Notes: generated by a model from the sequence alone, not told the origin. 64,000 nucleotides of DNA from Rhizomicrobium electricum (GCF_011762045.1 NZ_JAASQS010000002.1:1-64000); one strand, 5' to 3'; positions 45,721-55,501 are shown, numbered from the stretch's first letter. A program made the numbers and translations.

Positions 45721-47430
45721 CTACGTTCCCGCGCCGATCTGTTCGATGATCCAGCCGATTTCGACCGGCTCGTTCTTCACCTGTCCGGTGATGACGAGTT
45801 GTTCGGCGCGGCGGATGGCGGCGCCGCCGACGTAGACGCTTTCCTCCACTTCGACCGGCGCCGTGGCGCGGAAGCGCCAACCCTCGCCGTTCGGCAGCTT
45901 CAACAGGATGTAGCCGCTTTCGGCGCGGCTGAGCCGCACGTCGGGATGGATGTGGAAGCGCACCGCAAACGGCAGCGCCTGTTTGCGGTCCTGGCGCGGC
46001 ATCAGGCGGTCGGTGCCGGTAAGCGCAAGACCGTGCGGCGACAGCGTCAGCTCGCGCTCGTGGCGGACGCCGAAGGTCGCGACATAGCCGTCGTGGCTCG
46101 CCACCACGATGTTGCCCTTCTCGGTCTCGATCCGCCGCGTCTCGATGCTTTCGGGCCCGTGGATGATGCGCGGCCCCAGCATCCGCTTGATCCAGCCTTC
46201 GCGCACGATGATGGCGCTCGAGGTGTCGGCGAGAGTCACGGTCGAGTGCGCCGCGGTGGCGCGCAAGGCGTCCTGCCACTGCCGGTGTCCGGCGAGCGTG
46301 GCGGTGCCGCAATTGACGATCACGCGATGGGTGCCCGCGCTCAACTCGAACGACAGGCATCCGGCGTGGGCATTGGTGGAGAACCCGCCGGGCGGCGGCG
46401 CACCGCAATCGAACAGCACCAGCGTCCGGCTGGCGTGCATGCGGTGATAGCCGGAATGGCGGGCATAGCCGAACGGCTGGCCTTTGACGTCGTCGCGCTG
46501 CAGGAGCGCATGCACCATCCGCGCGCTGGATTCGCCGCCGCCGTTGAACAGCGCCAGTGCGCCGTCGCCGTGGCGGAAGAAGCGCAGCATCGGCGCCATG
46601 CGGTCGTGCGCGGTGCGGATGCCGTGCGGCACTTGCTGGCCGGTGGCGGCGAGCACTTCCATCACCATCACGACATAGCGGTAGATCTGCACCAGCACTT
46701 CCGGCGACCGGCTGAGATGGCCGCCGTCGGGCAGGATCTGGCGCGTCAGCTCGTCTTCCAGGCGGGCGAGCCCCATCTCCATCCGCTTCGGACTGTCGTC
46801 GAGGCAGATGCCCGACAGTGCCAGCCCGGCGGCGGCTTCGATCCGCGGCAAGCCTTCCGGCGCTTCGCCGACGATGCGCGCCAGCATCCGCGACTGCTCG
46901 CGCAGCGAGACGTAAACCCTGGAGCGCCACAGCATATCGCAGTTGGTCAGGATGAAGCGGCCGTGCGCGAAGATCGCCACCATGCGGCGGGCGATGATGT
47001 GCGGCTGCCATGCCGGTTCGCTGTATTTGCCGTAGCGCTTCAGCCATTGCGTCACGAGATTGGTCGCCAGCGTGCGCGCCGCCTCGCCGTTCGCGGCCGC
47101 CAGCGGCGCCATCCAGGCGAAACCGTGCAGCGCCTGAAGCCATTCCTCCGAAGGCGCCGACCGGTCGAAAATCGAGCGGTCGCCCGCGTCGACGGTCTCG
47201 CCCTGGAAGCGGAATTTGCCGCGCAGCAGCGCCTCGGCGTCGTCCAGCCGTCGCGGCATGGTGTCGACGGGACAGTAGACGACATGATCGGGCAGCGGAC
47301 CGCTCAGGAACCGGCGATAGAGCCAAGTGCTGCGGACCCAGCCGCGGCCGCGATCGGCAACGCGCCACAGCGCGACCTTCAGGGCCTCGGGCAGAAGATC
47401 GAGCGTCGGTCGGTTGGGGCGCGCAGCCAC
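45721..47430 (-). CDS. Heparinase II/III family protein
   Basis: A 569-residue protein of the alphaproteobacterial heparinase II/III-like family. It has a helical toroid N-domain (WLQALHGFAWMAPLA and LVTQWLKRYGKY) and a C-terminal beta-sandwich, with SGYHRMHASRTLVLFDCG and AHAGCLSFELSAG. It may be a polysaccharide lyase or a non-catalytic relative. GTG 47430 is chosen 4 bases after the rpe stop. The gene is coupled to rpe upstream, and the KAP NTPase starts 32 bases downstream. Confidence 0.82.
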   Translation of the reverse strand: MAARPNRPTLDLLPEALKVALWRVADRGRGWVRSTWLYRRFLSGPLPDHVVYCPVDTMPRRLDDAEALLRGKFRFQGETVDAGDRSIFDRSAPSEEWLQALHGFAWMAPLAAANGEAARTLATNLVTQWLKRYGKYSEPAWQPHIIARRMVAIFAHGRFILTNCDMLWRSRVYVSLREQSRMLARIVGEAPEGLPRIEAAAGLALSGICLDDSPKRMEMGLARLEDELTRQILPDGGHLSRSPEVLVQIYRYVVMVMEVLAATGQQVPHGIRTAHDRMAPMLRFFRHGDGALALFNGGGESSARMVHALLQRDDVKGQPFGYARHSGYHRMHASRTLVLFDCGAPPPGGFSTNAHAGCLSFELSAGTHRVIVNCGTATLAGHRQWQDALRATAAHSTVTLADTSSAIIVREGWIKRMLGPRIIHGPESIETRRIETEKGNIVVASHDGYVATFGVRHERELTLSPHGLALTGTDRLMPRQDRKQALPFAVRFHIHPDVRLSRAESGYILLKLPNGEGWRFRATAPVEVEESVYVGGAAIRRAEQLVITGQVKNEPVEIGWIIEQIGAGT

Positions 47431-47434
47431 ACCT

Positions 47435-48091
47435 CTACCCTCGCAAAGCCGCGATATTGGCCGCGTAGCACTGCGGACCGCCGCGGAACACGGCCGTTCC
47501 CGCAACGATCGTATCGGCGCCGGCCGAGATTACCTGCTTGGCCGTCGTCTTGTTGATGCCGCCGTCGACTTCGAGCGCGATGGACCGTCCGGTCTTGGCG
47601 ATGCGTTCCGCCGCCGCTTCGATCTTCTTGAGCTGGCTGGTGATGAAACTCTGGCCGCCGAAACCCGGATTGACGGTCATGATGAGTACCAGGTCCACCA
47701 GATCGAGCACCGGGTCGATATGGTCGATCGGGGTGCCCGGATTAAGCACGATGCCCGGCTTCTTCTTGAGGTCGCGGATGCGCTGCAGGGTGCGGTGGAT
47801 GTGCGGACCGGCTTCCGGATGGACGGTGATGCCGTCGGCCCCCGCCTCGGCGAAGGCGTCCAGGAAGGGATCGACCGGCGCGATCATCAGGTGGACGTCG
47901 AACGGCTTCTTGGTGTGCGGCCGGAGCGCCTTCACGATCGGCGGGCCGATGGTGATGTTGGGCACGTAGTGGCCGTCCATCACGTCGACATGGATCAGGT
48001 CGGCGCCAGCCTTGTCCAAAGCCTCGATCTCCGCCCCCAGACGGGCGAAATCGGCGGACAGAATGGACGGTGAAATGCGAATGTTACCCAT
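47435..48091 (-). CDS. rpe: Ribulose-phosphate 3-epimerase
   Basis: A 218-residue TIM-barrel enzyme that interconverts ribulose-5-phosphate and xylulose-5-phosphate. It has ISPSILSADFARLGAEI, the metal and catalytic site HVDVMDGHYVPNITIG, MTVNPGFGGQSFI, and VDGGI as the phosphate-side Asp motif. Length is normal. It leads the transcript rpe, heparinase-like gene, KAP NTPase. Confidence 0.96.
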   Translation of the reverse strand: MGNIRISPSILSADFARLGAEIEALDKAGADLIHVDVMDGHYVPNITIGPPIVKALRPHTKKPFDVHLMIAPVDPFLDAFAEAGADGITVHPEAGPHIHRTLQRIRDLKKKPGIVLNPGTPIDHIDPVLDLVDLVLIMTVNPGFGGQSFITSQLKKIEAAAERIAKTGRSIALEVDGGINKTTAKQVISAGADTIVAGTAVFRGGPQCYAANIAALRG

Positions 48092-48100
48092 AATCCCGCA

Positions 48101-48193
48101 TTAAGTGCCGGATTCGACGGGTTGTCGCAAGGCGCGTTCGACCGTTTGGCGGATCGTCAACAGGACAATCAGCACGGGCAAGCCCCAAGGCCT
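48101..48193 (-). pseudogene. Relic of a paralogue of the 50026-51468 membrane protein
   Basis: The last 30 codons read RPWGLPVLIVLLTIRQTVERA and onward to LRQPV before the stop. They match the C-terminus of the product at 50026-51468 (VAWVPVLVVLLTARSSVERA, then LRSPVS) in register. Upstream in this frame nothing similar is visible, so only the 3' end of a former gene copy survives. Confidence 0.6.
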
Positions 48194-48426
48194 CGTGATG
48201 TCGGTCGCAGCCCGTGGGGGATTGATCATGCTCGGTGTTGCTTGAGGCCGCCGCTGATCGGTTTGCCGCGGCGGAAATGGCGCCCGCCGTCCTCCCGCTC
48301 CTGTCGGATCTTCGCGACTCAAATCTGCATCCCGAATCTGCAGCCTTGAATCCATTCAAGTTTCACGCGCCGATGCAGTTGTCCGCGCCGCTGGGATGCC
48401 GGACCGGTTTAGCGGGCAGCGAAGGA
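48194..48426. other. Intergenic remainder between rpe and the alpha/beta hydrolase
   Basis: No gene, RNA or clear promoter is seen in this stretch beyond the relic at 48101-48193. The promoter of rpe should lie near 48092-48200. Confidence 0.4.
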
Positions 48427-49956
48427 TCATCGGTGGCCCGCCGCGTGCAAATGCGCATTGAGCCAGTCCCCGGCCAAGGTAATCACTTCCGGCGCAGCCA
48501 CCGGCCCAGGATTGGCCTGTTCCTGAGCGCTGGCGTTCCGCACGTTATGAAACGAGTGGTTCATATCTGCGATCTCGATCACTTGTGCATCGGGATTGGA
48601 GGCAAGCGCCTTCTTCGCGGCCGGCATGTGGTCGGCCGACGGGACGATCTCGTCGCGCGAACCATAAAGAGCCAGAACCGGCATGCGCAGCTTGGCAAGC
48701 GTTCGATCGAAATGGGCGTTGAACGCTTCGAGTACGACGGAACGCAAGGTCGTCAAAGCGGCCTCGGCCTGTTCGCTGCTGAAGTGGCACGCCATGAGGG
48801 CTTGGATCACCTTTTCCCGCAGCGGCCCGATTTCCTTGGATGATGCCTCGCGGATTTCAGCCTCGAACAGCGTCTCGGCGGTCGCGGTCACCCGCGCAAC
48901 GGCCGCCGGAGCTGCACCGCCTTTGATGAGTATGTCTCTCAGAATCACAAAGTTTATTTCGTGGCCCGGTCCGGGAGGCTCTGGTGGCGCTGCAGGCCCG
49001 GCAAACATCACGACGGCTGCAATCGCCGGATCGCGAGCGGCAACGGCCGGTCCCACCGCCCCGCCTTGGCTGTGGCCGGCAATGGCGATGCGCGCCCCAT
49101 CGATATCGGGCCGGCTCCGCAGGAACAACACGGCAGCAGCCGCATCCGTCTCCATGTTTTCGAGCGTGTCGACGAATTGCCCGGTCGATTGCCCGATGCC
49201 TCGTTTATCATAAGTCAGAACGGCAATGCCGTCGCGCAGCAGCCGCTCCTCCAGCAGGTTGAAACCGCCGCGTTGGCTGGGGCCACTGCCGGACAGTAGA
49301 AGGACGGCCGGGAACGGCCCCCCACCATGTGTGGCCGGTACGCGCAGCCTGCCGGCCAGGGTCACACCCGGAACCGAAGCAATTTGCACATCCTCCGTGA
49401 CGGATCGCGGTTGGAAAGCCGCAAAGGCCCTCGTGATGCGCAGATTGTCGAGTTGGTCAGTGGTAAACATCACCGGGCCGAGAACGACATTCCGTTGCAC
49501 ACGTCCCAACCCGATAGACAGGAATTGCGACCCCGCCGGAAGGTCCGCCCCCGCCACGCCATCAATGGCAAAACGCTGCCATTCTGTGGTGAGTTCGACC
49601 GTGCCGATAGCCAGATTTTTGTAGTCCGGCGCGGCGCCATGGATCGTTACCGTCACCTTCAGCGGTTGCTCGGCACGCGCCCAGAAGTAGCCGTTCAGGC
49701 GCTCACCGGCCTTCAACGCCACGGGAACAGATACACCCGTAGCGGCCGACCAATCTTCGCCCGCCTGTGCCGGAGGTGCTACCCACACGACAGCGTTACC
49801 CGGAACGCGGCAGTCTCGCGCAAACCGAACTTTGGTGCCGTAGATATTGAGGTCGTCCGCGCCGACGATTTGCGGCGGTCCGGCAAAGGCAGGGGTCTGC
49901 AAACCGATGGTAAGGACGCACAGAACGATTAGGAGCCGCCTAGCAAGAAACATCAT
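48427..49956 (-). CDS. Exported alpha/beta hydrolase with N-terminal beta-sandwich
   Basis: A 509-residue protein with a signal peptide (RRLLIVLCVLTIGLQTPAFA). Residues about 30-195 form a jelly-roll-like region with alternating strands (GERLNGYFWARAEQPLKVTV, FLSIGLGRVQRNVVLGPVMF). Residues about 220-500 are an alpha/beta hydrolase with LLLSGSGPSQRGG, the nucleophile GHSQGGAVG, and late Asp and His in SRDEIVPSADH and MNHSFHNV. An esterase or peptidase is likely. ATG 49956 is chosen after gaggcaggg. Confidence 0.8.
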   Translation of the reverse strand: MMFLARRLLIVLCVLTIGLQTPAFAGPPQIVGADDLNIYGTKVRFARDCRVPGNAVVWVAPPAQAGEDWSAATGVSVPVALKAGERLNGYFWARAEQPLKVTVTIHGAAPDYKNLAIGTVELTTEWQRFAIDGVAGADLPAGSQFLSIGLGRVQRNVVLGPVMFTTDQLDNLRITRAFAAFQPRSVTEDVQIASVPGVTLAGRLRVPATHGGGPFPAVLLLSGSGPSQRGGFNLLEERLLRDGIAVLTYDKRGIGQSTGQFVDTLENMETDAAAAVLFLRSRPDIDGARIAIAGHSQGGAVGPAVAARDPAIAAVVMFAGPAAPPEPPGPGHEINFVILRDILIKGGAAPAAVARVTATAETLFEAEIREASSKEIGPLREKVIQALMACHFSSEQAEAALTTLRSVVLEAFNAHFDRTLAKLRMPVLALYGSRDEIVPSADHMPAAKKALASNPDAQVIEIADMNHSFHNVRNASAQEQANPGPVAAPEVITLAGDWLNAHLHAAGHR

Positions 49957-50025
49957 CGGTACCCTGCCTCTGGATAACGCGTAGGTAATCCGCAAGTGGG
50001 ACGCCAAAGCCTGAAAAATAGCCGC

Positions 50026-51468
50026 CTAAGACACGGGGCTCCTGAGCGCGCGCTCGACGCTGGAACGGGCCGTCAGCAAGACGACCAGCACCGGCACCCA
50101 CGCCACCCGCGACTGATAGCGGTCGTGCGGCCCCGAAAACAGGCCGCAGACCATGGCATTGCCGAGCAGCGCCACGAACACGAAGGCCGGCAGCGTGGCA
50201 AGGTTCCAGCGCCGCCGCTTCAGCGCCTTCCACAGCACCCAGCCGAGCCAGGCTTGCGCCAGGAACGCCAGCGGAACGTGGACCACATTCACCGCGCCGA
50301 AGTGGATTTTGCCCCTCTGCTGATGGGCGTCCATGTAAGCCAGCCGCTGTTTGGGCATGAAACCGTAGAACAGGTCGCGCAAGACCCAGACCTGCGGCTC
50401 GACCCCGTCGCCGGTGCGGACCATGAAGTACTGGCGTACCGAGCCCCACAGGCCCGGCAGAAGGCTCTGCAGCGGATAATGGGTCAGGCTGTGGCGGACG
50501 ATCAGCTCGTATTCGTCCTTCGGCCCGTAGAAGCGGCCGATCTTGTTGAACGGGCTTTCCGGCCCCCACAGGAAATTGTCGGCCGTCCGGGACAGGTGGT
50601 CCTTGTAGGGGCACAGCACCATGGTCGGCCGGCTCGGGCAGAGGTCGTACAGCGTCTTCTTCACGACGCCGTCCCCCATCAGGCGGGCCGTAAGAAAGAA
50701 CGGGCCGGAGCGGCTGACGAAGACCTTTTCCTTGATCTCGGGGACCTTGCGCACCAGCGAGTAATTGGCGCCCAGCACCAGCCCCAGCCCGGTCAGGAAG
50801 CACAGCAGCGGCACGAACACGTTGGGACGCGGGAATTTGCGCTGGCGCCAGACGAAAGTCGGGATCCAGACCAGCGCCAGGCACAGCACCAGTCCTGCCG
50901 CCGTGCCGAGATGCGAGGGATGGCAGGCGATGGCCAGCCCCGCCACTGCAACCAGCAGGATCGACCGCACGACCCCGACCTGCTTCAGCTTGAAGGCGAG
51001 CGGATAGAAGGCGAGGATGAAGACCGCCGTGAAGCAGTCCGGCTCGATTTGTCCGGCAAACCACGCGACGCTGGTCAAGACCGATAGCGCCGCGCCGACG
51101 CGCAGCAGCATCCACAGGCTCGTCCGCGGCCACAGGGCCCGAGCGAACTCGACGATCACGAAGGCGGTCATCGCCGACTGCGCCCAGGCGACGAACCACA
51201 GGCTCTGGCGGCCGTGGGCGTAATCGAGGAACAGCGAATAGACCGGCGAGCGTTCGGGCACGAAGAAGCGGCGGAAGCCCTCCAGCACATAGGCGCCCGA
51301 GTCGAAGAACATGAACGGGAAACCGTTCCACCACGCCGCATAGAGGAATAGCGGCGCCAGGAGCACGATCGCCGCCAGTTCGGCCCACAGGCTGGAGACG
51401 TGCGCCGCCGGGACGTGGAAATGGACTGGCCAAACTGCCGGACGCAGCCGCATCGCCGATTCGCTCAT
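50026..51468 (-). CDS. Polytopic membrane protein of unknown function
   Basis: A 480-residue protein with about ten hydrophobic segments spread over its length. The early loop GFPFMFFDSGAYVLEGFRRF, holding an Asp and aromatic residues after the first helix, recalls GT-C fold glycosyltransferases, but that is only a resemblance. The ATG at 51468 follows gaggaattc. A decayed 3' fragment of a paralogue lies at 48101-48193, so the family has been duplicated here. Confidence 0.65.
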   Translation of the reverse strand: MSESAMRLRPAVWPVHFHVPAAHVSSLWAELAAIVLLAPLFLYAAWWNGFPFMFFDSGAYVLEGFRRFFVPERSPVYSLFLDYAHGRQSLWFVAWAQSAMTAFVIVEFARALWPRTSLWMLLRVGAALSVLTSVAWFAGQIEPDCFTAVFILAFYPLAFKLKQVGVVRSILLVAVAGLAIACHPSHLGTAAGLVLCLALVWIPTFVWRQRKFPRPNVFVPLLCFLTGLGLVLGANYSLVRKVPEIKEKVFVSRSGPFFLTARLMGDGVVKKTLYDLCPSRPTMVLCPYKDHLSRTADNFLWGPESPFNKIGRFYGPKDEYELIVRHSLTHYPLQSLLPGLWGSVRQYFMVRTGDGVEPQVWVLRDLFYGFMPKQRLAYMDAHQQRGKIHFGAVNVVHVPLAFLAQAWLGWVLWKALKRRRWNLATLPAFVFVALLGNAMVCGLFSGPHDRYQSRVAWVPVLVVLLTARSSVERALRSPVS

Positions 51469-51592
51469 GAATTCCTCGCACCACGCGGCAGCGTTATGCC
51501 GCCCGCGGGACGTTCGGACAATGCCGCGTAACCTCCCGGCGCGCAAATCGCGAAATGGTCGCTTTCCGATGCTGCCAAGGGTCACCCAAAGG

Positions 51593-51620
51593 TTGACTTA
51601 GAACGCTTAGAATCTATGCT
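51593..51620 (+). promoter_or_regulatory. Candidate sdhC-D-A promoter
   Basis: ttgact (51593-51598) and tatgct (51615-51620) are separated by 16 bases, close to the sigma-70 consensus. They lie 38 bases upstream of the sdhC start. Confidence 0.5.
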
Positions 51621-51657
51621 CCGGCCGTCTTTGCCCCTCTTTGCATCGAGGACTTGA

Positions 51658-52065
51658 ATGGCGGAACATCTGAAGCCGCGCCCGCTGTCGCCCTTCCTCA
51701 CCATCTTCCGCTGGCCGGTCACCATGGCGACCTCGATCGTCCATCGCGTCACCGGCGTCGGACTGGCGGGCGGGCTCGTCGTACTGGTGTGGTGGCTGAT
51801 CGCCGCCTCCAGCGGGCCCGAGGCGTATAACTTCTTCATCGACCTCGCCGAAACCACCATCGGCCAGATCTGCCTGTTCGGCTTCACCTGGGCGCTGGCC
51901 TATCACGCGGTGAACGGCATCCGGCATCTCGCTTGGGACCTCGGCTACGGCTATCAGGTCCGCACCGCCGACATCAGCGGCATCGCGGTGATCGTGCTGT
52001 CGGTGCTGATCGCGATCGGCGTCTTTGCCATCGCTTACGCAGGATACGGAGGCTACTACCAATGA
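51658..52065 (+). CDS. sdhC: Succinate dehydrogenase cytochrome b556 subunit
   Basis: A 135-residue membrane anchor of complex II with three helices. The family motifs RPLSPFLTIFRWPVTMATSIVHRVTG and the heme-ligand region FTWALAYHAVNGIRHLAWD are present (the first spans residues 7-32). Its stop overlaps the sdhD start (ATGA). Confidence 0.94.
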   Translation: MAEHLKPRPLSPFLTIFRWPVTMATSIVHRVTGVGLAGGLVVLVWWLIAASSGPEAYNFFIDLAETTIGQICLFGFTWALAYHAVNGIRHLAWDLGYGYQVRTADISGIAVIVLSVLIAIGVFAIAYAGYGGYYQ

Positions 52066-52439
52066 GCCTGGAAACGCCTCTGCACAAAGCCCAGGGCATG
52101 GGCTCCGCTCATTCCGGCGTCGGCCATTTCTGGAAGCAGCGCGTCACCGCCGTGGCGCTCATTCCGCTGACGGTCTGGTTCGCGATTTCGATCATTGGCC
52201 TCATCGGCGCGCCGATCGCGGCGGTGCTCAATTTCCTGTTCAATCCCGTCAACGCCGTGCTGATGGCCGCGTTCGTGCTGATCGCCCTCTACCACATGGT
52301 GCTGGGCCTGCAGGAAGTGATCCTCGATTACGTGCCGCATCAGGGGTTACGTTTTTTCCTGATGCTGGTGAACTACACCTTTGCCCTGGCGCTTGCCGCC
52401 GCCACGATTTTCGCGCTGCTGCGCATTGTCGGGACCTGA
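52062..52439 (+). CDS. sdhD: Succinate dehydrogenase hydrophobic anchor subunit
   Basis: The 125-residue second membrane anchor of complex II. It has [20 protein letters not shown] at the N-terminus, three helices, and the heme-side [17 protein letters not shown]. The ATG at 52062 overlaps the sdhC stop by 4 bases and gives the normal N-terminus. Confidence 0.93.
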   Translation: MSLETPLHKAQGMGSAHSGVGHFWKQRVTAVALIPLTVWFAISIIGLIGAPIAAVLNFLFNPVNAVLMAAFVLIALYHMVLGLQEVILDYVPHQGLRFFLMLVNYTFALALAAATIFALLRIVGT

Positions 52440-52440
52440 C

Positions 52441-54228
52441 ATGACCGCTTATCCGATTACCGATCATACGTTCGATGTCGTCGTCGTCGGCGCCGGCGGT
52501 GCCGGCTTGCGCGCCACGCTCGAATGCGCCCGCCTCGGCCTCAAGACCGCGTGCGTGACCAAAGTCTTCCCCACCCGCAGCCATACGGTCGCCGCCCAGG
52601 GCGGTGTCGCCGCCGCGCTCGGCAATATGGGCGAGGACGACTGGCGCTGGCACATGTACGACACGGTGAAGGGTTCCGACTGGCTCGGCGACCAGGACGC
52701 CATCGAATACCTCTGCCGCAACGCGCCGGAAGCCGTCTACGAGCTGGAGCATTTCGGCGTGCCGTTCTCGCGCACCGAGGAAGGCAAGATCTATCAGCGC
52801 GCGTTCGGCGGCATGACCAGCCATTTCGGCAAGGGCATCGCCCAGCGTACCTGCGCCGCGGCGGACCGCACCGGTCACGCCATGCTGCACACGCTGTACG
52901 GCCAGTGCGTCAAGCACGAGGTGAACTTCTTCGTCGAATACTTCGCCCTCGATCTCATCACCGATGACGAGGGCGTGCGCGGGCTGATGGCCTGGAAGCT
53001 CGACGACGGCACCATTCACCGCTTCCGCGCCCACAAGGTCATTCTGGCGACCGGCGGCTACGGCCGCATCTATTTCACCTGCACCGGCGGCCACACCCAG
53101 ACGGGCGACGGCAATGCCATGGTGCTGCGCGCCGGCCTGCCGCTGCAGGACATGGAATTCGTGCAGTTCCATCCCACCGGCGTCTACGGCGTCGGCGTCC
53201 TCATCACCGAGGGCGTGCGCGGCGAAGGCGGCTATCTCACCAACAGCGAAGGCGAGCGCTTCATGGAGCGCTATGCCCCGAACGCGAAGGACCTGGCGTC
53301 CCGCGACGTGGTCAGCCGCGCCATCACGGTGGAAATCCGCGAAGGCCGCGGCGTCGGTTCGTTGAGCGACCATGCCAACCTGCATTTGTCGCATCTCGAT
53401 CCCAAGATCATCCACGAGCGCCTGCCCGGCATCGCCGAGAGCGCGCGCATCTTTGCCGGCGTCGACGTCACCAAGGACCCGATCCCGGTGCTGCCGACCG
53501 TCCACTACAACATGGGCGGCATTCCGACCAACTACATGGGCGAAGCCGTCACCCTGCACGAGGGCAATCCCGATGCGGTGATCCCCGGCCTGATGGCGGT
53601 GGGCGAAGCCGCCTGCGTCTCCGTACACGGAGCAAACCGTCTGGGCTCGAACTCGCTGATCGATCTCGTCGTGTTCGGCAAGGCCGCGGGCGCCCAGGCC
53701 GCCAAGGTGATCGGCGAGAACAAGAAGCACGCCGACCTGCCGAAAGGCGCCGGCGAACAAGCCCTCGCCCGCCTCGACCGCCTGCGCAATGCCAACGGTA
53801 CGACGCCGACGGCCGAGATGCGCCTTGCCATGCAGCGCGCCATGCAGGAAGACGCCGCCGTGTTCCGCACCGGCGAAGTGCTGGCGCAAGGCCAGAAGCG
53901 CATCGCCGAAATCTACGGCCGCCGCGACGAGTTGAAAGTCTCCGATCGCACCCTGATCTGGAACACCGATCTGGTCGAAACGCTGGAATACGAGAACCTG
54001 ATCGCCCAGGCGGCGGTCACGATCAACAGCGCCCTCAACCGCACCGAAAGCCGCGGCGCCCACGCCCGCGAGGACTATCCGGAACGCGACGACAAAAACT
54101 GGATGAAGCACACGCTGAGCTGGCTCAACAACGAAACCGGCGACGTGCGGCTCGACTACCGCCCGGTGCACTCCTACACGCTGTCCAACGACGTCGAATA
54201 CATCCCGCCGAAGAAGAGAGTGTATTGA
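52441..54228 (+). CDS. sdhA: Succinate dehydrogenase flavoprotein subunit
   Basis: The 595-residue catalytic subunit with covalent FAD. It has [18 protein letters not shown], the flavinylation motif [11 protein letters not shown], the active-site run [20 protein letters not shown] and [17 protein letters not shown]. Length is normal. It starts 1 base after the sdhD stop. No sdhB follows; that gene is at 34972. Confidence 0.97.
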   Translation: MTAYPITDHTFDVVVVGAGGAGLRATLECARLGLKTACVTKVFPTRSHTVAAQGGVAAALGNMGEDDWRWHMYDTVKGSDWLGDQDAIEYLCRNAPEAVYELEHFGVPFSRTEEGKIYQRAFGGMTSHFGKGIAQRTCAAADRTGHAMLHTLYGQCVKHEVNFFVEYFALDLITDDEGVRGLMAWKLDDGTIHRFRAHKVILATGGYGRIYFTCTGGHTQTGDGNAMVLRAGLPLQDMEFVQFHPTGVYGVGVLITEGVRGEGGYLTNSEGERFMERYAPNAKDLASRDVVSRAITVEIREGRGVGSLSDHANLHLSHLDPKIIHERLPGIAESARIFAGVDVTKDPIPVLPTVHYNMGGIPTNYMGEAVTLHEGNPDAVIPGLMAVGEAACVSVHGANRLGSNSLIDLVVFGKAAGAQAAKVIGENKKHADLPKGAGEQALARLDRLRNANGTTPTAEMRLAMQRAMQEDAAVFRTGEVLAQGQKRIAEIYGRRDELKVSDRTLIWNTDLVETLEYENLIAQAAVTINSALNRTESRGAHAREDYPERDDKNWMKHTLSWLNNETGDVRLDYRPVHSYTLSNDVEYIPPKKRVY

Positions 54229-54230
54229 AG

Positions 54231-54343
54231 TTACGTCCCTCGCCCGTTGAGGGGCCGATAGCGCCAGCGTAGTCGGCGCGGTTTGCCTTGCACTTAGCAG
54301 CTCTTCGCGAAGTAAGTGCTTAGGCAAACCGGGTGAGGGGTAA
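54231..54343. repeat. 113-base element with terminal inverted repeats after sdhA
   Basis: Outer arms ttacgtccctcgcccg (54231-54246) and cgggtgaggggtaa (54330-54343) are imperfect inverse complements. Inside, ggtttgcct (54280-54288) pairs with 54322-54330 and cactta (54291-54296) with 54313-54318. The nested hairpins and flanking TA-rich ends suggest a small mobile extragenic repeat. It may also end the sdhC-D-A message. Confidence 0.6.
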
Positions 54344-54390
54344 GTCGCGATCCCTCAATACTCGTAAACTGCAACGATACAGCAAAAGTA

Positions 54391-55185
54391 TTACTCGGGT
54401 GGATTTCCCATCTGTCGCTTGTACCTCTGCCAATAGACTGCCTTCACCGCCTTACGCAACTTGGACAGCTGCACTCCTTCGTAGGCATTGGGGCCAACCA
54501 ATCGACGAACAGCCGATATATAGTGCTCTGCCTTTCGCTGCTCCCGCTCTGCATCCTCTTGCAGAATTACCCGCGGCAGGTTTTTCGCACGACAGCTCTT
54601 GTCGATATCAACATAAATCGCATTCTGCTTAATGCAATCAATCTTTCCCTTGGCAATATCTTCGACATCACGGTCATAATCTGAATCATCAAGAAAGTTT
54701 CCGTTTTCGATTTTCTCAAAATATAGAATATTCAGTGCACTGCTTATTTTCTTCGGGAACCTACCGCCTAATTCGTATTCTGCATCAATAATAGCTTTGA
54801 TCTCTTCAATATCTTCCCACTCAGGTTCTACATAATCGATCACAAGCGCGATCAAATGCTTACAGGAGTGGTTTCGAATTATCCGAAGAACGTCAGCATC
54901 CCAAGGGATCATCTCCTCACGTATCATGTAGAGAAGAAATGCCTTTGAACACTCCTCTTGGGCAAGAAACGAAAGAGCTAACCGAGTTGCACCGCTATCC
55001 TGAAATTCGAGATATTCCGCGTCATCGACCAAACGCTTTGCATTGTTTATGCATTCCTCAATAGAAGCATTAACATCCTGCTTACGTGGTGCTGCGAACT
55101 GCGTTGGTGCTCTTCCCGATCTCAATATCTGCCCCCCTTCACATCCTAGACTGATTATGAGCCCATTACCCCAACACCACACCAA
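54391..55185 (-). CDS. AbiV-like HEPN abortive-infection protein
   Basis: A 264-residue acidic, helical protein of notably low GC. The first third has the AbiV/HEPN pattern of two helices with LALSFLAQEECSKAFLLYMI. The last third has REQRKAEHYISAVRRL, where an Arg and a His are spaced as in HEPN RNase sites (R-x6-H). AbiV proteins block phage growth by stopping translation. The ATG at 55185 is used; TTG at 55125 after aaggggggc is an equally good start. It overlaps the end of the MazF-like gene by 20 bases. Confidence 0.68.
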   Translation of the reverse strand: MVWCWGNGLIISLGCEGGQILRSGRAPTQFAAPRKQDVNASIEECINNAKRLVDDAEYLEFQDSGATRLALSFLAQEECSKAFLLYMIREEMIPWDADVLRIIRNHSCKHLIALVIDYVEPEWEDIEEIKAIIDAEYELGGRFPKKISSALNILYFEKIENGNFLDDSDYDRDVEDIAKGKIDCIKQNAIYVDIDKSCRAKNLPRVILQEDAEREQRKAEHYISAVRRLVGPNAYEGVQLSKLRKAVKAVYWQRYKRQMGNPPE

Positions 55186-55501
55186 TCGCCCGCTTCAACG
55201 CCTCGGTATCCGCGGCACCAAGCCCACCTAATTTCCGTATCACCAGCCCCTGCTCCAGTGTGGCGAATACCGGCTTGATGGCAGATGGTTTCAATAGCCC
55301 CGCACCTTGCCAATCCTGCAGCCACACCTCACCCAGGATCGGTGCAGGACGAAGTTGGCTGGTGACGGCCATCACCACGATATCGGGTTTGCTGTCGTTG
55401 TAGGTGCGATTGGAAACGACGACGGCGGGGCGCTTCTTTGAGGCGGTTTGACTGGTGAAGGGAAACGGCACCAGCACGATGTCGCCGAAGTCAAAGCTCA
55501 T
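55166..55501 (-). CDS. MazF/PemK family toxin
   Basis: A 111-residue endoribonuclease toxin of the MazF/PemK/CcdB fold. It has DFGDIVLVPFPFTSQTASKK, RPAVVVSN, and the second strand VMAVTSQLR. MazF toxins cut mRNA. The ATG at 55501 overlaps the antitoxin gene by 11 bases, the classic TA arrangement, and the in-frame sequence further upstream is antisense-like Arg-rich text. Confidence 0.9.
   Translation of the reverse strand: MSFDFGDIVLVPFPFTSQTASKKRPAVVVSNRTYNDSKPDIVVMAVTSQLRPAPILGEVWLQDWQGAGLLKPSAIKPVFATLEQGLVIRKLGGLGAADTEALKRAIGVVLG

Noticed and set aside
42704-47368. A single 1554-codon open frame on the minus strand
   Set aside because: Its first third is antisense-frame text (Arg-rich, no domain) lying over the heparinase-like gene. 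A GTG with a good ribosome site at 45688 gives a coherent KAP protein, so the long frame is two different things.
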